Positions 23,201 to 34,947 of a stretch of 64,000 nucleotides of DNA are shown here, one piece after another (the stretch's first letter is position 1; each line of letters starts with the position of its first letter). This DNA is from Asterochloris sp. CNOR1 (Eukaryota; Chlorophyta; Trebouxiophyceae; Trebouxiales; Trebouxiaceae), in NCBI GenBank assembly GCA_963969365.1, contig OZ017752.1, forward strand, positions 2,976,001 through 3,040,000. Direction: 5' to 3'. The notes below the pieces were generated by a model. It did no database searches. It was not told the origin of the DNA and worked only from the letters and a program-made list of their open reading frames with translations. The position numbers were made by a program, and so were the translations under genes.

Positions 23201-26200
23201 TCAACCGCGACTTGCCCAGGGCTTGGCTCGGCAGGTGAGGCCCCTCTGCCTCTGAGATCTCAGGGTCAGCCGAGCTGGAGCCCGCAGCAGGGCTCCCCTC
23301 ATGGGAGCTCAGTGAGCCCTGCTGCTGGCGCCGACCCCAGCCCTTGGAGGGTTTTGCACCCCGCCTGGGGCGCTGGGCCTGCTGCCCTCGGACTGCGCCG
23401 CGCCTGCTGCGGGCTGCGGCAGGCATGAACTGCCCCTCTGCCGCGCTGCCAGGGCCAGCAGCGGCCATAACATCCTCAGAAACCTTCTCCCAGGGAGGCG
23501 CCTTCCTGCGCTTGCCCTGTCTCAAGGGCTGCTGCCCACTGCTGCGAGCACGCTTCCCCTTACTAGGAGGCTGCTCAGAGCGTTGTACCGAATGCTGCGC
23601 TGCTGGCCGCCTGCGCTGGCGCCCGGGACCGGATTCCTCTGTGGGGAAAGTGAAGTCAGGGTCGGCAGCAGGAGCGGCCTGCTCTTGCTGAGACTGCAGC
23701 TGCCTGCGGGAGGCCTGGCGCTTGATGCGCCCTGCGATGCCGCCCACTAAACCCTCAGGGTGCATCCAGGTGGCCCAATCAAAGTTGTCACTCCCAAGGG
23801 CAGCTGGAGCAGCCGACGCAGCAGCATCAGCCTTGCTGTGAGGCGGCTGTGGCTCTGCCAGAGGGGCCTGAGGGGGCATGCCGCACTGGCCTTGCTCAGC
23901 CAACCTTGGGCCAGGAGCCAGAGGACTGGCTTGGGCAGCGTGCAGGGCACCAGCTGTGGGCTCAGCCAGAGGTTGACTTGGGGCAGCCAATACAACGGAA
24001 GGCAGCGTCTGTCTGCCTTGGCTCCTGACTGCCGCCAGGGCGGCTGCCAGAGCAGTTTGGTTGCCCTGTGCTGAGACTGGGCTCATGAAAGAGCCACCAG
24101 AGGCTCCACAAGCCAGCTGCGCTTGTAGCTGCGCCAGCAGCAGCAGCTGCTGCTGATGGTGCAGAGCCAGCTGAGGCTGCTGGACGTGCCCGTTGGCAAG
24201 GCCCAGCTGTTGAGCCCACTGGGTTCCTGGCTGAAGCCCCTGATGCTGCTGGGGAGCCCACAGGCCGCCAGGCTCTGCTCCCTGGGGCTGCCGGGCCACC
24301 AGCCAGGCAGCAGGTGACTCCGCTGCCTGCCACTGTGACTGCAGGGCCGAATTTTGACGCTCATTCTGGGAGAGCAGCTGAGCTAAAGCCTGAACCTGCA
24401 GCTGCTCCGTAGGGCTTGCCCAGGGGAGCAGCTGCTGGTGCTGAGCAGTGGCAGGCTCAGCTGGCAAGCCAACAGGCTTCTGTGCCTGGTCCTGAGCCTT
24501 CAAATGCTCCGCTGTTCCTGCCTGGGCGGGAGCCTGTTGGCTCTGGGCATCAGTGAGCCCAGATAGCCGGTTCTGCAGCAGGCTCCCCTTCAAAACCATG
24601 GAGGGTGGCAGCTGCTGCTGCTGCTGCTGTGCGTGTGCAGCCTGCTCCTTCTCAGCAGCACCCTGGCTCTGCAGCATGGCCTTGCGGCCCGCTGCCTGTG
24701 CCACCCGCGATTCAGCAGCAGTGGTGGCTCCACTCCTCTGCTTGTGCTCAGCATGCCTGCCCCTGGCTGCTTGCGCCTGCTGCCCTACAGGGGGCTCAGC
24801 AACCACCTTGCCTTCATGCAAGCCCTGTGGCGGCTCTGCCTCTATGGCAGGCCCTGCAAGGGCCCCAACACGTCCCTGAGCCTGCTGCGGCTTGCCCTCC
24901 TGCTGTTGCTGAGCAGTCTGCTGGACAGGTTCTGAGGCACACTTCTCCTTTGACTGCCGGCGCAGCTGCTGGGCACGTGCCCTGGCATCCCGCTCCTTGT
25001 GCTGCTGGTGCTGCCCTGTAGGCTCAGCAGCCAGGCGATCCCTGCCCAGCTGCTTGCCAGAATGTTTTGCGCCGGCAGAGATGCGAGCCATCTTTGCAGC
25101 GGCCCTGCTGGCTGCCTCCTGCTGCTGCCTGCTCTCTTCAGCCTCCCTCCTGCAGTAGAGGGCAGCACATGCTGGGAAGCTTGATCAAAGAGCCTTCAAA
25201 GTGTCACCGGCTTCGTAACAGGGCTGAGACCAGGCTTCAAGGGAGCCACAAAACAAGCCACACGTCTCTTCGTCAGGCGTACAGCAGGTGCTGCGTCACG
25301 CATCTCAAAACAATGTCTCGCCACAATGACCTTCTAAGCTTGTTGCAATGGTAGGTGTCTGTCTCACCAGCCCAGAGGAGCCCCCACCAGCCCACCCTAC
25401 CCCTCTGCAATGGCCACAAGCGCCCACAGTGGCTTCACCCCATTCGACACGCCAGGCGACAGCTGCTTGACGTGTGCAAATGCTTGAGGACAGCCTCAGT
25501 CAGGTCCAGCCCCCAAGACTGCCTCATTGACCTGCACATGGGCCTGGCAGCCTCCCACATGACCTTGGCCGCCGCCGATGCTGCCCTGGACTGGCGACCG
25601 CACCTGCACCTGTCCTCTTCAGCCTTGACGGCATCTGCTCCACAGCACATGCTAGCACTGCCCACACAGCAAACAGGGCAAAGCAGGGATGCTACATGGA
25701 CCTCTGCCTGCCCGGGCAGCCTCCCTCTTGGCCTTGGCAGCTGCCGATCCTGCCCTGGACAGCCCACCACACCTGCACCTGTCCTTTTCAGCCTTGGTGG
25801 CTTCAGTCAAGCTCATGATCACATGCTACCACTACCCACACAAAGCGTCGCAGGGGTACTACACGGACCTGCGCCTGTCCTCCACAGCGCGGGCAGCCTC
25901 CCGCTTGGCCTTGGCAGCGGCAGTCGCCGCCCTGGTGGCAGCTGCTTGGTCCCTGCGCTCCTGCTCGGCCTGCGCCTTCCTGTCAGCCTCGGCCTGGCGC
26001 TGGCGCTCTGCAGCCTCGCGGCTCTGTCGCTGCCTCTCACTGCAGGCAGATGTCGCTTTTGGTACTGGGCGGCATGCAGCTGGGCACTAGACTGGTGAGC
26101 AGAGGCACACAGCATCTTATGCAGCCCCAAGGGTCTGCAGCTGCCTTTCCCTGCAGGCAGACAGGGTCTTTGCTGCTGGGCAGCAAGCCGCTGTGGACTG

Positions 26201-29200
26201 ACTTGGCAACCAGCAGCGCCCAGTAACATATGCGGCGGTGCAGCAGCAGAGCAACTCTGCTACTAGCCACTACAGGCACCAGGGGTTCAGCTCATGCAGA
26301 CAGTTGCAGATGACATGCACGACATGCGAGCGCTTCTTACAGACATGCTTGAACACTCATGGGATGCTGCTGAGCAGCACGGCACAGCAGACACCGGCAG
26401 GAGCAGCACTTGGCTAAATGTGCAGTGTAGAGACAATTGCAGCGGATGGGACCTACAGATGGGTGGCGTGCAAGGCTTCAGCTTAGCATGACCAGTTCTC
26501 AGCATGGTTGTCTCAGCATAGTAAGGATTGAGAAGTTGGATTGCTGTCATCCTGAGCCAACAAGCAGTGCGACCATACATTGCTTAGCCTCTGCAAGTCG
26601 TGGGTCTTTGCAGCTCCAGGCCTTAGGGCAATGCAAAACTTGGTGCATACCCTTGCACACTGAGAGTGATGCAAAATAGTATGACCTCTGCATCTCCTGG
26701 CCTCTGACCCATGCAGAATGTCTTGAGGCCCTTCCTTGCATTCAGAGAGTGAGCCACAGACGTAACACGCAAATAGCAGCCTTTGGGTGCTCGGATGAGT
26801 CTCTTGCACCCACCGTGCAGACGCCAGAGCTGCCTTCACATCCATGACTCCTGGCGCCGCCTGCTGGCCCCTGGAGGCTGCAGTTTGGCCGACTTGAGCA
26901 CCCTGGGGTTGCTGGTGCTGCTGGGATTCCGGAGCAGGCTTTGCAGGCACACGCCCCAGCCCTGGTGGGCGAGAGCCCCTGGAGGCTGCAGGTTGGCCGC
27001 CCTCAGCGCCCTGGGGTTGCTGGTGCTGCTGGGATCCCGGAGCAGGCTTTGCAGGCACATGCCCCAGCCCTGGTGGGCGAGAGGCACTGGAGGCTGCAGT
27101 TTGAACGCCCTCAGCGCCCTGGGGTTGCTGGTGCTGCTGAGGCCCTGGGGCAGGCTTTACAATAGGATACCCCAGCCCTGATGGGCGGGAGGCCTGTTGC
27201 TTCTCAGCTGCTCCCCGAAGCCCATTGAGTGGTACCTGAACAGGTGCGCAGGTACCGCAGGGCTCTGTCGGCTCAGCCGAGCCGTTCTGCTGCTGGGCCA
27301 GGTGGCTGCTCAAGTGCTCCAGATCGTCTGGTCTGACCAGAGCGTGGCCATCGGCAGGCTGGGCAGGCCCATGCAGCCCCTGCTGAGCCAGACTGTTGGC
27401 AGCAACTGCCTTCCCAGGCAGGCCCTCTGCCTGCTGGCCCCCCTCTGCTGTCAGCCCGTTCCTCACATGCCCATTTGCAAGCTGCGGCTGCTGTGGCGGC
27501 GACACCTGCTGCGGCATCTGCTCCTCTGGTGCAGCAGCCAAGCTTGCCTGTTGGCCTGGCCCCTGTCGCTCTGGCTGCTGCTCAGCATGGTCAAGCAGCT
27601 GGTGCAGGGAGTACAACACCTCCGTGGAGGCCGCCAAGTGGTAAAGCTGCAGGTCACGGGAAACATGGCCAGCTGACAGGCCCTGTGCCAGGTCTTGCAG
27701 CGAGAATGGGCCCTGCAGCGGCAAAAGGAGGGAGTGGTTGTGGGCCACGCTGCTTGAAAGAGGCATTTGGCCTCAAGCATATGGTCGGATATGGTGAGCC
27801 TCTTTTAGACTACAAGGCCACTTGTTGATGCCTCAGGCTCATGGCAAGGTTGACAAGGGCAGTATGGAAGCGCGTGCAGGTGCCCTGTATGCCTGCAAGT
27901 CTGATGCGATAGCAATACTGCCCAGTGTGAGGGGTTGAGCATGCTGCAGCGCTGCTCGCCTGAGTTTGAGTGCCGTCCCAGTATCCCCAGCACATCGCCT
28001 CCATGTTGCAGGCTGGCAATGCATTGGTTTTCAGGGCAGGCAGGGTGATGGCGGCGGGGGCCTCCATCGCTGCTGCACACACAGCAGGGGCCAAAAGCAT
28101 CAGCTAGGGTTGACAGTCTGATTCAGGCGGCAGGCATGCAGGACAGGTTGTGAGTTTGTGCTGAAGCAAAGCAGGGCTGACTGCAGCAGGGCAAAGGGTT
28201 GATGGCCTGGCAGTTTTGTGCAGGCTGCAGAGACTCAGGGGTGCATCCAGCAGGCAACGAACCAAGTGATGTCAAGGGAGTGTTGAGTGCTGCGCACACA
28301 CCTGCGCTGTGCTGCTGCATGGCCTTGAGCTTTCTGTGGATGTTGAGGACCATGACCTGGGCAGGACAGGGTGCTGAGGCATGGCCCACAGGGGTCAGCA
28401 TCTGCCCAGCCTGCACAACATGCAGCACAGGTGAGGAGGCAGGACTCTCATAGAAGTTGCAGGCCGTGCTTCTTGGCTAGCCTCTGTGTTCCTTTACAGG
28501 CATCAGATGCCCTGGACAGTGCTGCAGTACAGCATTTCTTAAGGAGACCAGGGTTCAGCCAAGCTGTAGTGCCAGGCAGCACAACCGCTGCACCTGTAGG
28601 GAGCCAGAGAAGAGCGTCTGAGCCACTTGCGCCGCGCTGGCAGAGCTGCCCTCCCGCCAGGACCATTGGGCATCCGCAGCCTGCCTGGCAGCCACGGCAT
28701 CGTTAGCCAGAGCCCGTGCTGCTGCTGCCTGCTCTGCCTGCAGGGGCCCGGAGTCACACTGCATGACGGTGTTGTCTCCAAGGATGGCGTGTCATTCCTC
28801 AGGTGTCATAGGTGGACACTGGAGCCTAGACGCGACACAGATCTGGCAAGAAGCAGCACAGCTCAAGAGGGAGCCCCCTCAAGGCCGTTCTGGCCAACAC
28901 ATGCTCGTGCGTACTCATTGCGGAGATGCAAGTGGTTTGTATGCTACTGACACCATCTTAAGGTGCTCTGCAGGTGGGCACCTTGTGGTAAAGGTCAGCA
29001 GCTTGCAGGCCGCCTTGCTCTGCAGCAATCTAACATCATGAGCATGCGTGTGGTGCTTCAGGGTCACCTGCTGGTGGGCTTGTGCAGCCTCGCTCCGTGT
29101 GCGGGCCTCAAAACCCGCAGCCTGCTGCAACGAGGTCTGTGCCTCCGCTAGCAGCCCCAAATGCGCAAGCTTGGCCTGCATGTTGACCACCACGCTGCCA

Positions 29201-30870
29201 GAGCTGTTGTACATGAGGATGCGGCTGCCGTCAAGGGTCCTCCTCACTGTATATCAGAACAACAGGAGTGGGGGCTGTGCTGCCGTCCAGGGCCGCCCTC
29301 AATGCTCAGCAAACACTTGCGTCCTGCGCCTACGTTGCAAACAAGCCAGGACAGGCAGGGCCTCTACATTCAGGACCTGTGCATGCCTAGGCAGTTTGGC
29401 AGAGACTAACGCCTGCCAGCTACAATTTGGTCCTACAAACACAAAGACTATCTACAGCATCCTGCATGTGCACCAGCAAGCATCTGCTGGCTTGAAGCAC
29501 TGCACAGGGCTCATATGCATGTGCCCCGGCCACAGCACCCTGCACAAGCATGCCGGCCACACAGATGCTCATGTGCTAGGCTGTGTGCCCCACCTTGCAC
29601 ACGATCAAACAGCTCTGCCAGGCTGAAGGGGCCATGTGAAGTGCCCTGCTCCCTCCAGCTCCACTCCCGGCGAGAGAAGGCTTCGCTGCCAGACACGAGC
29701 GCTCTCTGCTGCCGGCAGGCTGCCAGATGCCCCTGCAGCCAGACAGTCAGACTCCTGGACTGCCACATTGGCTTTCTATTCAGAGCTCAGGCCCGCCCAA
29801 TGTATAGTGCACCCTTGGGTGGTTTGCTCAAGAGACGTGACAGGTGGTCCATCTGCAGATGTGTCTGTAGGTGTGGCTGAGCACTCACTGCATTGGCGGG
29901 GCACTTTAGGGTGAGCATGTGGAGCCGCTGCCAGCCAAACTGCCCCACCTGTGCCTCGTGGTGCTTCAGGATGGCTGCGCGAGCTGCTGCCTGCAGCAGC
30001 GCCTGTGCCTTCGCCCTCTCAGCCAGCTCTGCTCTGGCCTGCAGCAGCTGTGCGCTCTCCATATGCCCTGCAGCAGGCGCCCATCTGAGGGTAAGCCAGG
30101 CAGTGTCAGCAGGGGCAGCGCTGAGAGGCCCCGGCCACATTGCAGTCTGTCAGAGGTGCTTTGCTCGGCAGGAGAATGCAGATGCAGCAGGGTCAGCAGT
30201 GAGAAGTGCCGCATGGCAGTCAGGGCATTCCCGCCCTGGGGCACACCATGACGTCAGTGGCAGCACTGCAGCTGCAGCCAGGCAGTCGCCTCGAATGAGT
30301 TTCCAACTGTCCGCAGACATTGCACACCTGTGAGCAATGGGTCGGCAGCTGCAGCAGCGCTAAGCTGGGCTGACAGCTCTGCCGCCTGCCCATGTGCAGC
30401 AGCTGCAGCAGCAGGGGTGGTTGGCCGCACAGGCAGATGTCGATGCTGGGCCTGGTGCGGCTGCAGCTGCTCGTTGAGTGCCTGAGACGCCGGCGCTGTC
30501 CTGTCGCCACTGTGTGTGGGCAGCTGCAGACAGCGCTCCCCTGCTGCGGAATCATCTGCAACACGAGAGCAACTCTTCACGCAGGTTGCAAAGCACTGCA
30601 TTGTGCATGGCAAAAGCCCCTTCCAGCGCCATGGATATGCCCTTGATGGCATGGCAACCCTGCCGCAATGCGTACAGCAGCTTGATTGGACAAGTCAAGC
30701 GCCGGGGTGCAATGCAGCTCGTGTCGGGCTAGAAGGCACTGGGGTGCTGCAGGCTCACCAAAGAGAGCTGCAAATCGCCTCTTGCGAGACTTTAAGTGGT
30801 CTGCATCTGCCGAGGGAGCTGCATTGCCAGCAACTGCAGGTCTGTGATTAGGGGCAGCCCTCTGGTCCAT
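20267..30870 (-). CDS. SET1/ATXR7-like histone H3K4 methyltransferase with GYF-like modules
   Basis: Nuclear lysine methyltransferase, presumably H3K4. Exons: 30870-30759, 30555-30328, 30067-29889, 29732-29594, 29246-29068, 28737-28594, 28356-28302, 28072-27960, 27712-26814, 26039-25869, 25149-23116, 22775-22730, 22296-22165, 21822-21715, 21379-21266, 20719-20579, 20341-20267; 1622 residues, all phases closing. Seen: SRKRRFAAL near the N-terminus; a GYF-like module ([17 protein letters not shown], about residues 195-219); a clearer GYF domain ([18 protein letters not shown], about 373-405); a Pro/Gln repeat block; a charged coiled coil; a very long Gln/Ala-rich exon; an n-SET-like [11 protein letters not shown] from about 1480 ([28 protein letters not shown] at about 1559, GEELSYDY); post-[16 protein letters not shown] at the C-terminus. 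GYF plus SET points to ATXR7 rather than trithorax-type ATX. The intron after 27960 appears to be GC-AG. Confidence 0.88.
20960..21300 (-). repeat. Decayed copies of a SET exon end within the following intron
   Basis: The end of exon 21379-21266 ([14 protein letters not shown] and its GTGGGC donor) is echoed in the next intron. One echo, near 21190-21230, reads [14 protein letters not shown]; weaker ones near 21030-21120 keep the GCATGGAGTGG and GATGCCACCAAG cores. These look like tandem-duplication relics rather than exons: none can replace the real exon and keep the SET fold. Confidence 0.5.
24600..24640 (-). repeat. CTG/CAG microsatellite encoding a glutamine run
   Basis: About six perfect GCT/CTG-type triplets inside the large Gln/Ala-rich exon of the SET-domain gene encode a short polyGln stretch (read on the minus strand). 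It is a slippage-prone site. Confidence 0.8.
25500..25990 (-). repeat. Three-copy tandem array of a coiled-coil exon end (SET gene)
   Basis: The end of exon 26039-25869 ([16 protein letters not shown]) recurs twice downstream in the intron, near 25690-25810 ([14 protein letters not shown]) and 25525-25640 ([13 protein letters not shown]). Unit length is about 165 bp and includes a CACATGCTA.CACT.CCCACA core, most visible on the plus strand. The copies retain part of the donor context. Confidence 0.75.
26860..27190 (-). repeat. In-frame tandem repeat, about 34 residues, in the SET protein
   Basis: Three to four units of roughly 100 bp lie inside exon 27712-26814. Each encodes a variant of [20 protein letters not shown] followed by QQPQGAEG and a spacer. 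Units stay in frame and differ at scattered positions, so they are probably still expanding or contracting. The region is predicted to be disordered and joins the GYF module to the coiled coil. Confidence 0.85.
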
Positions 30871-31436
30871 GCTGAGGCATTAGCAGGCCAGATGCGCCTT
30901 GGCAGCACAAATTTGCATGGTCCAGTGAAGCTGCTAAGCCACTTGCTCATGCCTTCTGTAGTCGGGCCCCTCGCCCTCTCATGGCCCTCTCAGCCCCACC
31001 GATGGCAGCAGCTGCTCATCTCATTTCAGCTTGACCGTGGCTTGGAAGGACGTCGCGCTGCGAGTTCGCTTCAGCCCACTGCTTCAGCCCAAGGGGACAG
31101 AGGTTTCTAACTCAGCTGATCTTGCATGTGTCCTCCCAGATTTGCATGCACAGGTATGAGGCTCAGCCCTGCTTCCAAGGAGTGCTGTTGCTTCCAGAGT
31201 GGGTGTGTGTGGCCAGCCTGTTCAGAATGCCTGCTCCAGGCACAGTCAAAAATTTCAATAGCTGCGGGACATGTCGCTATTGCTGCACGCAGAGCAGCAC
31301 GTCAAAGGACTGGTTTCTCAAGTGCTTGGTAGCCCACAGACAGGCTAGACCAGAGTGCTAATTGGTGTGCATGGGGGAGTCTGCAAGGGGCAGGGCTGGC
31401 ATATGCCACATGCCTTCCCACTTGCTGGCCGCTAGT
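30871..31436. other. Intergenic region upstream of the SET gene, downstream of FNR
   Basis: About 570 bp that should contain the SET-gene promoter and the FNR 3' UTR, both genes being on the minus strand. A poorly conserved plus-strand frame at 31122-31361 has no recognisable protein signature. I see no repeat or RNA gene. Confidence 0.5.
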
Positions 31437-34400
31437 CTAGTACACCTCCACATGCCACTGGTTGTTCTTCTTGAGCTTCGCTAGGAAGTCCTCAAATTTC
31501 ATGCCCTTCTCGCCAGCCACACGCTCAAGCATCTCGTTGATGCCTGCAGCAATAGATAAAGCTGAGCTGCACAGGTTCAGCCTCTGATGGTTCAGCCTCA
31601 ATGCTAGGGCCTTCAGGTGCATGTTCAAGCTTGCTCAGTCATTTGTGGCAGCCCCTAATTCCCTCAGGTGGCAGTAGGGGAGGTCAATGCACTAGCAAGC
31701 CTGCACAACTTGCTTGTTGCCCAGCCCAGGCTTTGTGGCAGCTTGCTAATGTCTGCAAGTGAAGGACCATGCAAATCTGGCAGCAGAGCTGCCTTGAGAG
31801 GCAGGCCTGGCCATCTGACCCTTACAGACACCTCTGGGTGGTTTGGAAGGGGTCCCAAGGATGCATTCAACAGAGCAGCAGGGCATGGTGGTCTGCAGCC
31901 ATGCTGTTGCCACATTCCCCTTTATAACCTGCTGGAATGCACTGGCACTCACAAAGCCACCCCGACATGCAGAGCTGCCATGGCCCTGCCAAGCGCAGCT
32001 TTTAGGCTTCCCAGCCCATGCTGCTCTCTGCGCCGCTCGGAAGTCACCAGGCCCACCTGGCATCATGCCTTTGAGCCCGCAGAAGTAGATGTGAGCCCCA
32101 TTGTCCAGCAGGTCAAACACCTCATCGGCATACTCCTCCACCTTGTCCTGAATGTACATCTTGCCGCCCCGCTTGTTCTGCTGCTCCCGAGACAGAGCGT
32201 AGTCCAGGCGGAACCTGCAGTTAGGGAAGGCATGCAAACTCAGGACTCCGTGGACTGCGGGGCAATGTCTCACAAGCAGGCTCGGCTTGTTCTGCTTGTG
32301 CCTGAACAGTGTGCTGCCTAAGGGAACCTGCAGGCAGGGCTTCATTCTTGTGAGAGGGGGCCCACCCCAGCAGCAAAGCTTGCTCAGCTGTTGCTGGAAA
32401 GAGGTGTTTTCCCGCCTGATCCTGCAGCTGAGGAGGCCTGTAATGTCACTGCTGGGCATTGTCTTCCAAGGTGACAGTGCTTGTTCTGCTGCAGCACTGC
32501 ATGTTCTGCTGCTCGCGTGCTCCAGTGATGCCTGTCATGTACGGGCCAGGGCAGGACTTGATCCGGGTGTCATAGGTGTCAGCAGCAGAGCGACTTTCGC
32601 CAGGTTCCCATCGAAATTGAGAGCAGTCACTCTGGCTAGTCTTGGCGCCGGGCGTCAGCCAGGATTTGCTGCTGATCTGTTGCCTCCATGTCCCCACCCT
32701 CCATGTACTCGCGGCTGCCAGCCCCCCGCTGGCTCAACACTCAGCAGCCACGACAGCGCCCTTCACCCCATACACATGGGCAGGGACAGCAACAGCGGCC
32801 CATGCTTGGGGTCACAGGCCTCCTGCGCTGCTTCAGTCAGGCAACAGCGCCCCCCTCTCTGACTCAAGGACTACAGGAACCCACAACCGGCAGACAGTCT
32901 GAGCTAAAGGCCAGGCAGCACTGCCTGCTGCAGCGTCAGCACGCATCCACCCCAATTGCCAACAGCATAAGCATTGGCCAGGGTACTGCCCGTGGCAACA
33001 CCGCAGCTTCAGACGCCGCTCTGCGGCACAAAGCCTGGCCTGCTGCTGCTCTGTCATGCTTGATGCTGCCTACAGGAGGCAGCACGCACAGCCTCCACTC
33101 ACTGCTTGGGGTAGGTGGCCAGAATCTTCTGCAGCTCGTCATCATACAGCTTGGCATCCGAGTTGGCCACGCCCATGAACAGCCAGGACAGGCCGGTGAA
33201 CTTGTAGCTCGGCAGGTCCTCCATGAACTGTCGCCGCCAGAAGGCACGGTAGGGGGCAATGCCGGTGCCGGTGGCCACCATGATGAACACTGCGTTGGGG
33301 TCCTCAGGCATCAGCAGGACCTTGCCGGTGGGGCCTGCAGAGCAGGATTCAGGAGTAACAAACATGGCCGCACACAAGCAAGACCTTGCTGCTGTGGCCG
33401 TCATCGGCCAGCTCTGGGAGCCCTCGGGCATGAGCAGTGACGTGAAGGACAAAAGCTTAAGCGCTTGGATACGCTGCACGCACCATGCCGGTGGGGCGTG
33501 CAGATTTGCAGACTTGGCAGACAGCAGCTGGATTTGGAGGTGCTGACTTCTACACCAGGTAGAGGCATGCTGCAGGCCTGCCAGACACTGTCCCTGTTGC
33601 AATGTGCATTCCAAGCACATGCAGGGCTGCCGGGGTGGCACAGCAATGCAGATGCACACCAGCAGCCTGGGAGTCCCAGGGCAGACAGACCTGTCATGGT
33701 GATCTCATCGCCTGGCTTGGCGTCACACAGGAAGTTGGAACAGATGCCCTTCTTCGCTGGGTCCTCAGCGTTCTTCTCAGAGTCCCAGAATGTGGCACGG
33801 CGGACACACAGGCTGGTGGTCTTGCCATCGTAGTTGTCACCGTATCTGCTGGCAGCAATGGAGTACAAGCGTGTGCCATGGGGCATCTCCTTGCCCTTGC
33901 TGTTAATCTTTGTGCCCTGCAGGGCGGCGGCAGGGGCTGGCCAATTGAGTCACCAACCTCAGGCAGCTCAAGTCAGGCAGGGGTGCCTTCTGCCTGGGAA
34001 AACTAGCGAGATGCAGCACGACCGAAAATTCGGACCGATCCCCCTTCTGTTGCTTGGGGCAACAGGCCATCTCACTGAAGGCCGGCTGGGGAGGCCGAGT
34101 TCGGGCCCAGTGCCAGCCGAGGGGATACGAGCCAGAAAGTCAGCCAGTTGCCACAGGTAGGACACAATCTGCAAGCGCACCGGAGGAATGACTCCATAAG
34201 ACTGGCCCTCCCAGAAGGGGATCTCCCCTTTCGTGTCAATGATAATGTGACAGGTCTCCCCAGTGGCCTTGGGCCCAGTGATGCGCTCCACAGACTTGAT
34301 TTTGGCCTTGAACGGCTTCTTGGGGCTGAAGGTGTTCAGGGGCAGGTCTCCCTCCTCCAGCTCCAGAGGCACCTTGGTCTTGGTGACTGTCTCCACAGCT

Positions 34401-34516
34401 GCAGCCTGAGCCCTGACCTTGCACTGCCTCCTGCTGGCCAAACGGGGGCATGCTGCAGATCTGGTGGTGCAGGGCAGACCAGTGGGGCGTGTAGAGGTAG
34501 GCAGCATGGCAGTCAT
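31437..34516 (-). CDS. petH: Chloroplast ferredoxin-NADP(+) reductase
   Basis: Catalyses electron transfer from reduced ferredoxin to NADP+ at the end of the photosynthetic chain, in the chloroplast stroma or at the thylakoid surface. Exons 34516-34181, 33916-33691, 33334-33103, 32214-32057 and 31543-31437 join in phase to 352 residues. The first 40-45 residues ([20 protein letters not shown]...) are Ser/Thr/Arg-rich and poor in acid, as in a plastid transit peptide. Motifs: [13 protein letters not shown]-binding [12 protein letters not shown] at about residue 128; [16 protein letters not shown]-binding [13 protein letters not shown] at 210; [12 protein letters not shown]-terminal WHVEVY with the conserved terminal tyrosine. 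The start at 34516 is preferred over a GTG further upstream. Photosynthetic rather than root-type FNR is likely. The gene symbol follows the cyanobacterial/algal name. Confidence 0.96.
33417..33500 (-). repeat. Relic copy of the FNR exon 3 start within intron 2
   Basis: The start of exon 33334-33103 ([11 protein letters not shown]) with its TGCAG acceptor is echoed about 150 bp upstream in the intron, where the minus strand reads HAPPAW after a CTGCACG stretch and then SLLMPEGSQ. The two halves of the motif have been pulled apart by an insertion, so it is not a usable exon. Confidence 0.6.
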
Positions 34517-34947
34517 GTTTGTCGAACACTTCCGCTGCACCACAGAGTTTGACCTAACCAGGACCTAGGTCTGATCTCTCTGACACATGTGCAAAACTGC
34601 TACGCAGCCTGCCTTCAGCCTTGTCACTGGATCAAAGGAGGCCAGCACTCCTGAGGCATACTTGCAGCATAGCCAGAACCGAGCAAAGCAGCCCTTGAGG
34701 AGATCTGCCCCTCTGAGGTTCAACGCACTTGCTGGATTTAAGGGTGCTAGCGCTCCTGAGGCACCTGCAGTAGAGCCAGGGCCCAGCAAAACAGGCCTTG
34801 TGACCTCTGAGACACCACCCATGGCATGGTGCTGCTGCACATACCTAGCACACTCCGCCCATGGGCATGAGAGTGCAAGGATCACAGGTGATTTCGAGGG
34901 TTCTGCAATGTCAGAGCAGCATGCATCTGGATTGGCTTCCATTCATA
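34517..34947. promoter_or_regulatory. Divergent promoter region, FNR and ankyrin-like gene A
   Basis: 431 bp between the start codons of FNR (minus) and the ankyrin-like gene (plus). It holds two copies (about 34638-34720 and 34741-34815) of an element also found upstream of the two ankyrin-like paralogues. The core reads CTCCTGAGGCAT..CTGCAGCATAGCC on the gene's strand, and GAGAGTGCAAGGATCA follows at 34868. Confidence 0.6.

Noticed and set aside
25355-26098. Plus-strand open frame of 247 codons
   Set aside because: Antisense to the SET-gene coiled-coil exon and its repeat copies; its apparent repeats only mirror that array.
32688-33440. Plus-strand open frame of 250 codons
   Set aside because: Antisense to FNR exon 3 and the following intron; no family signature.
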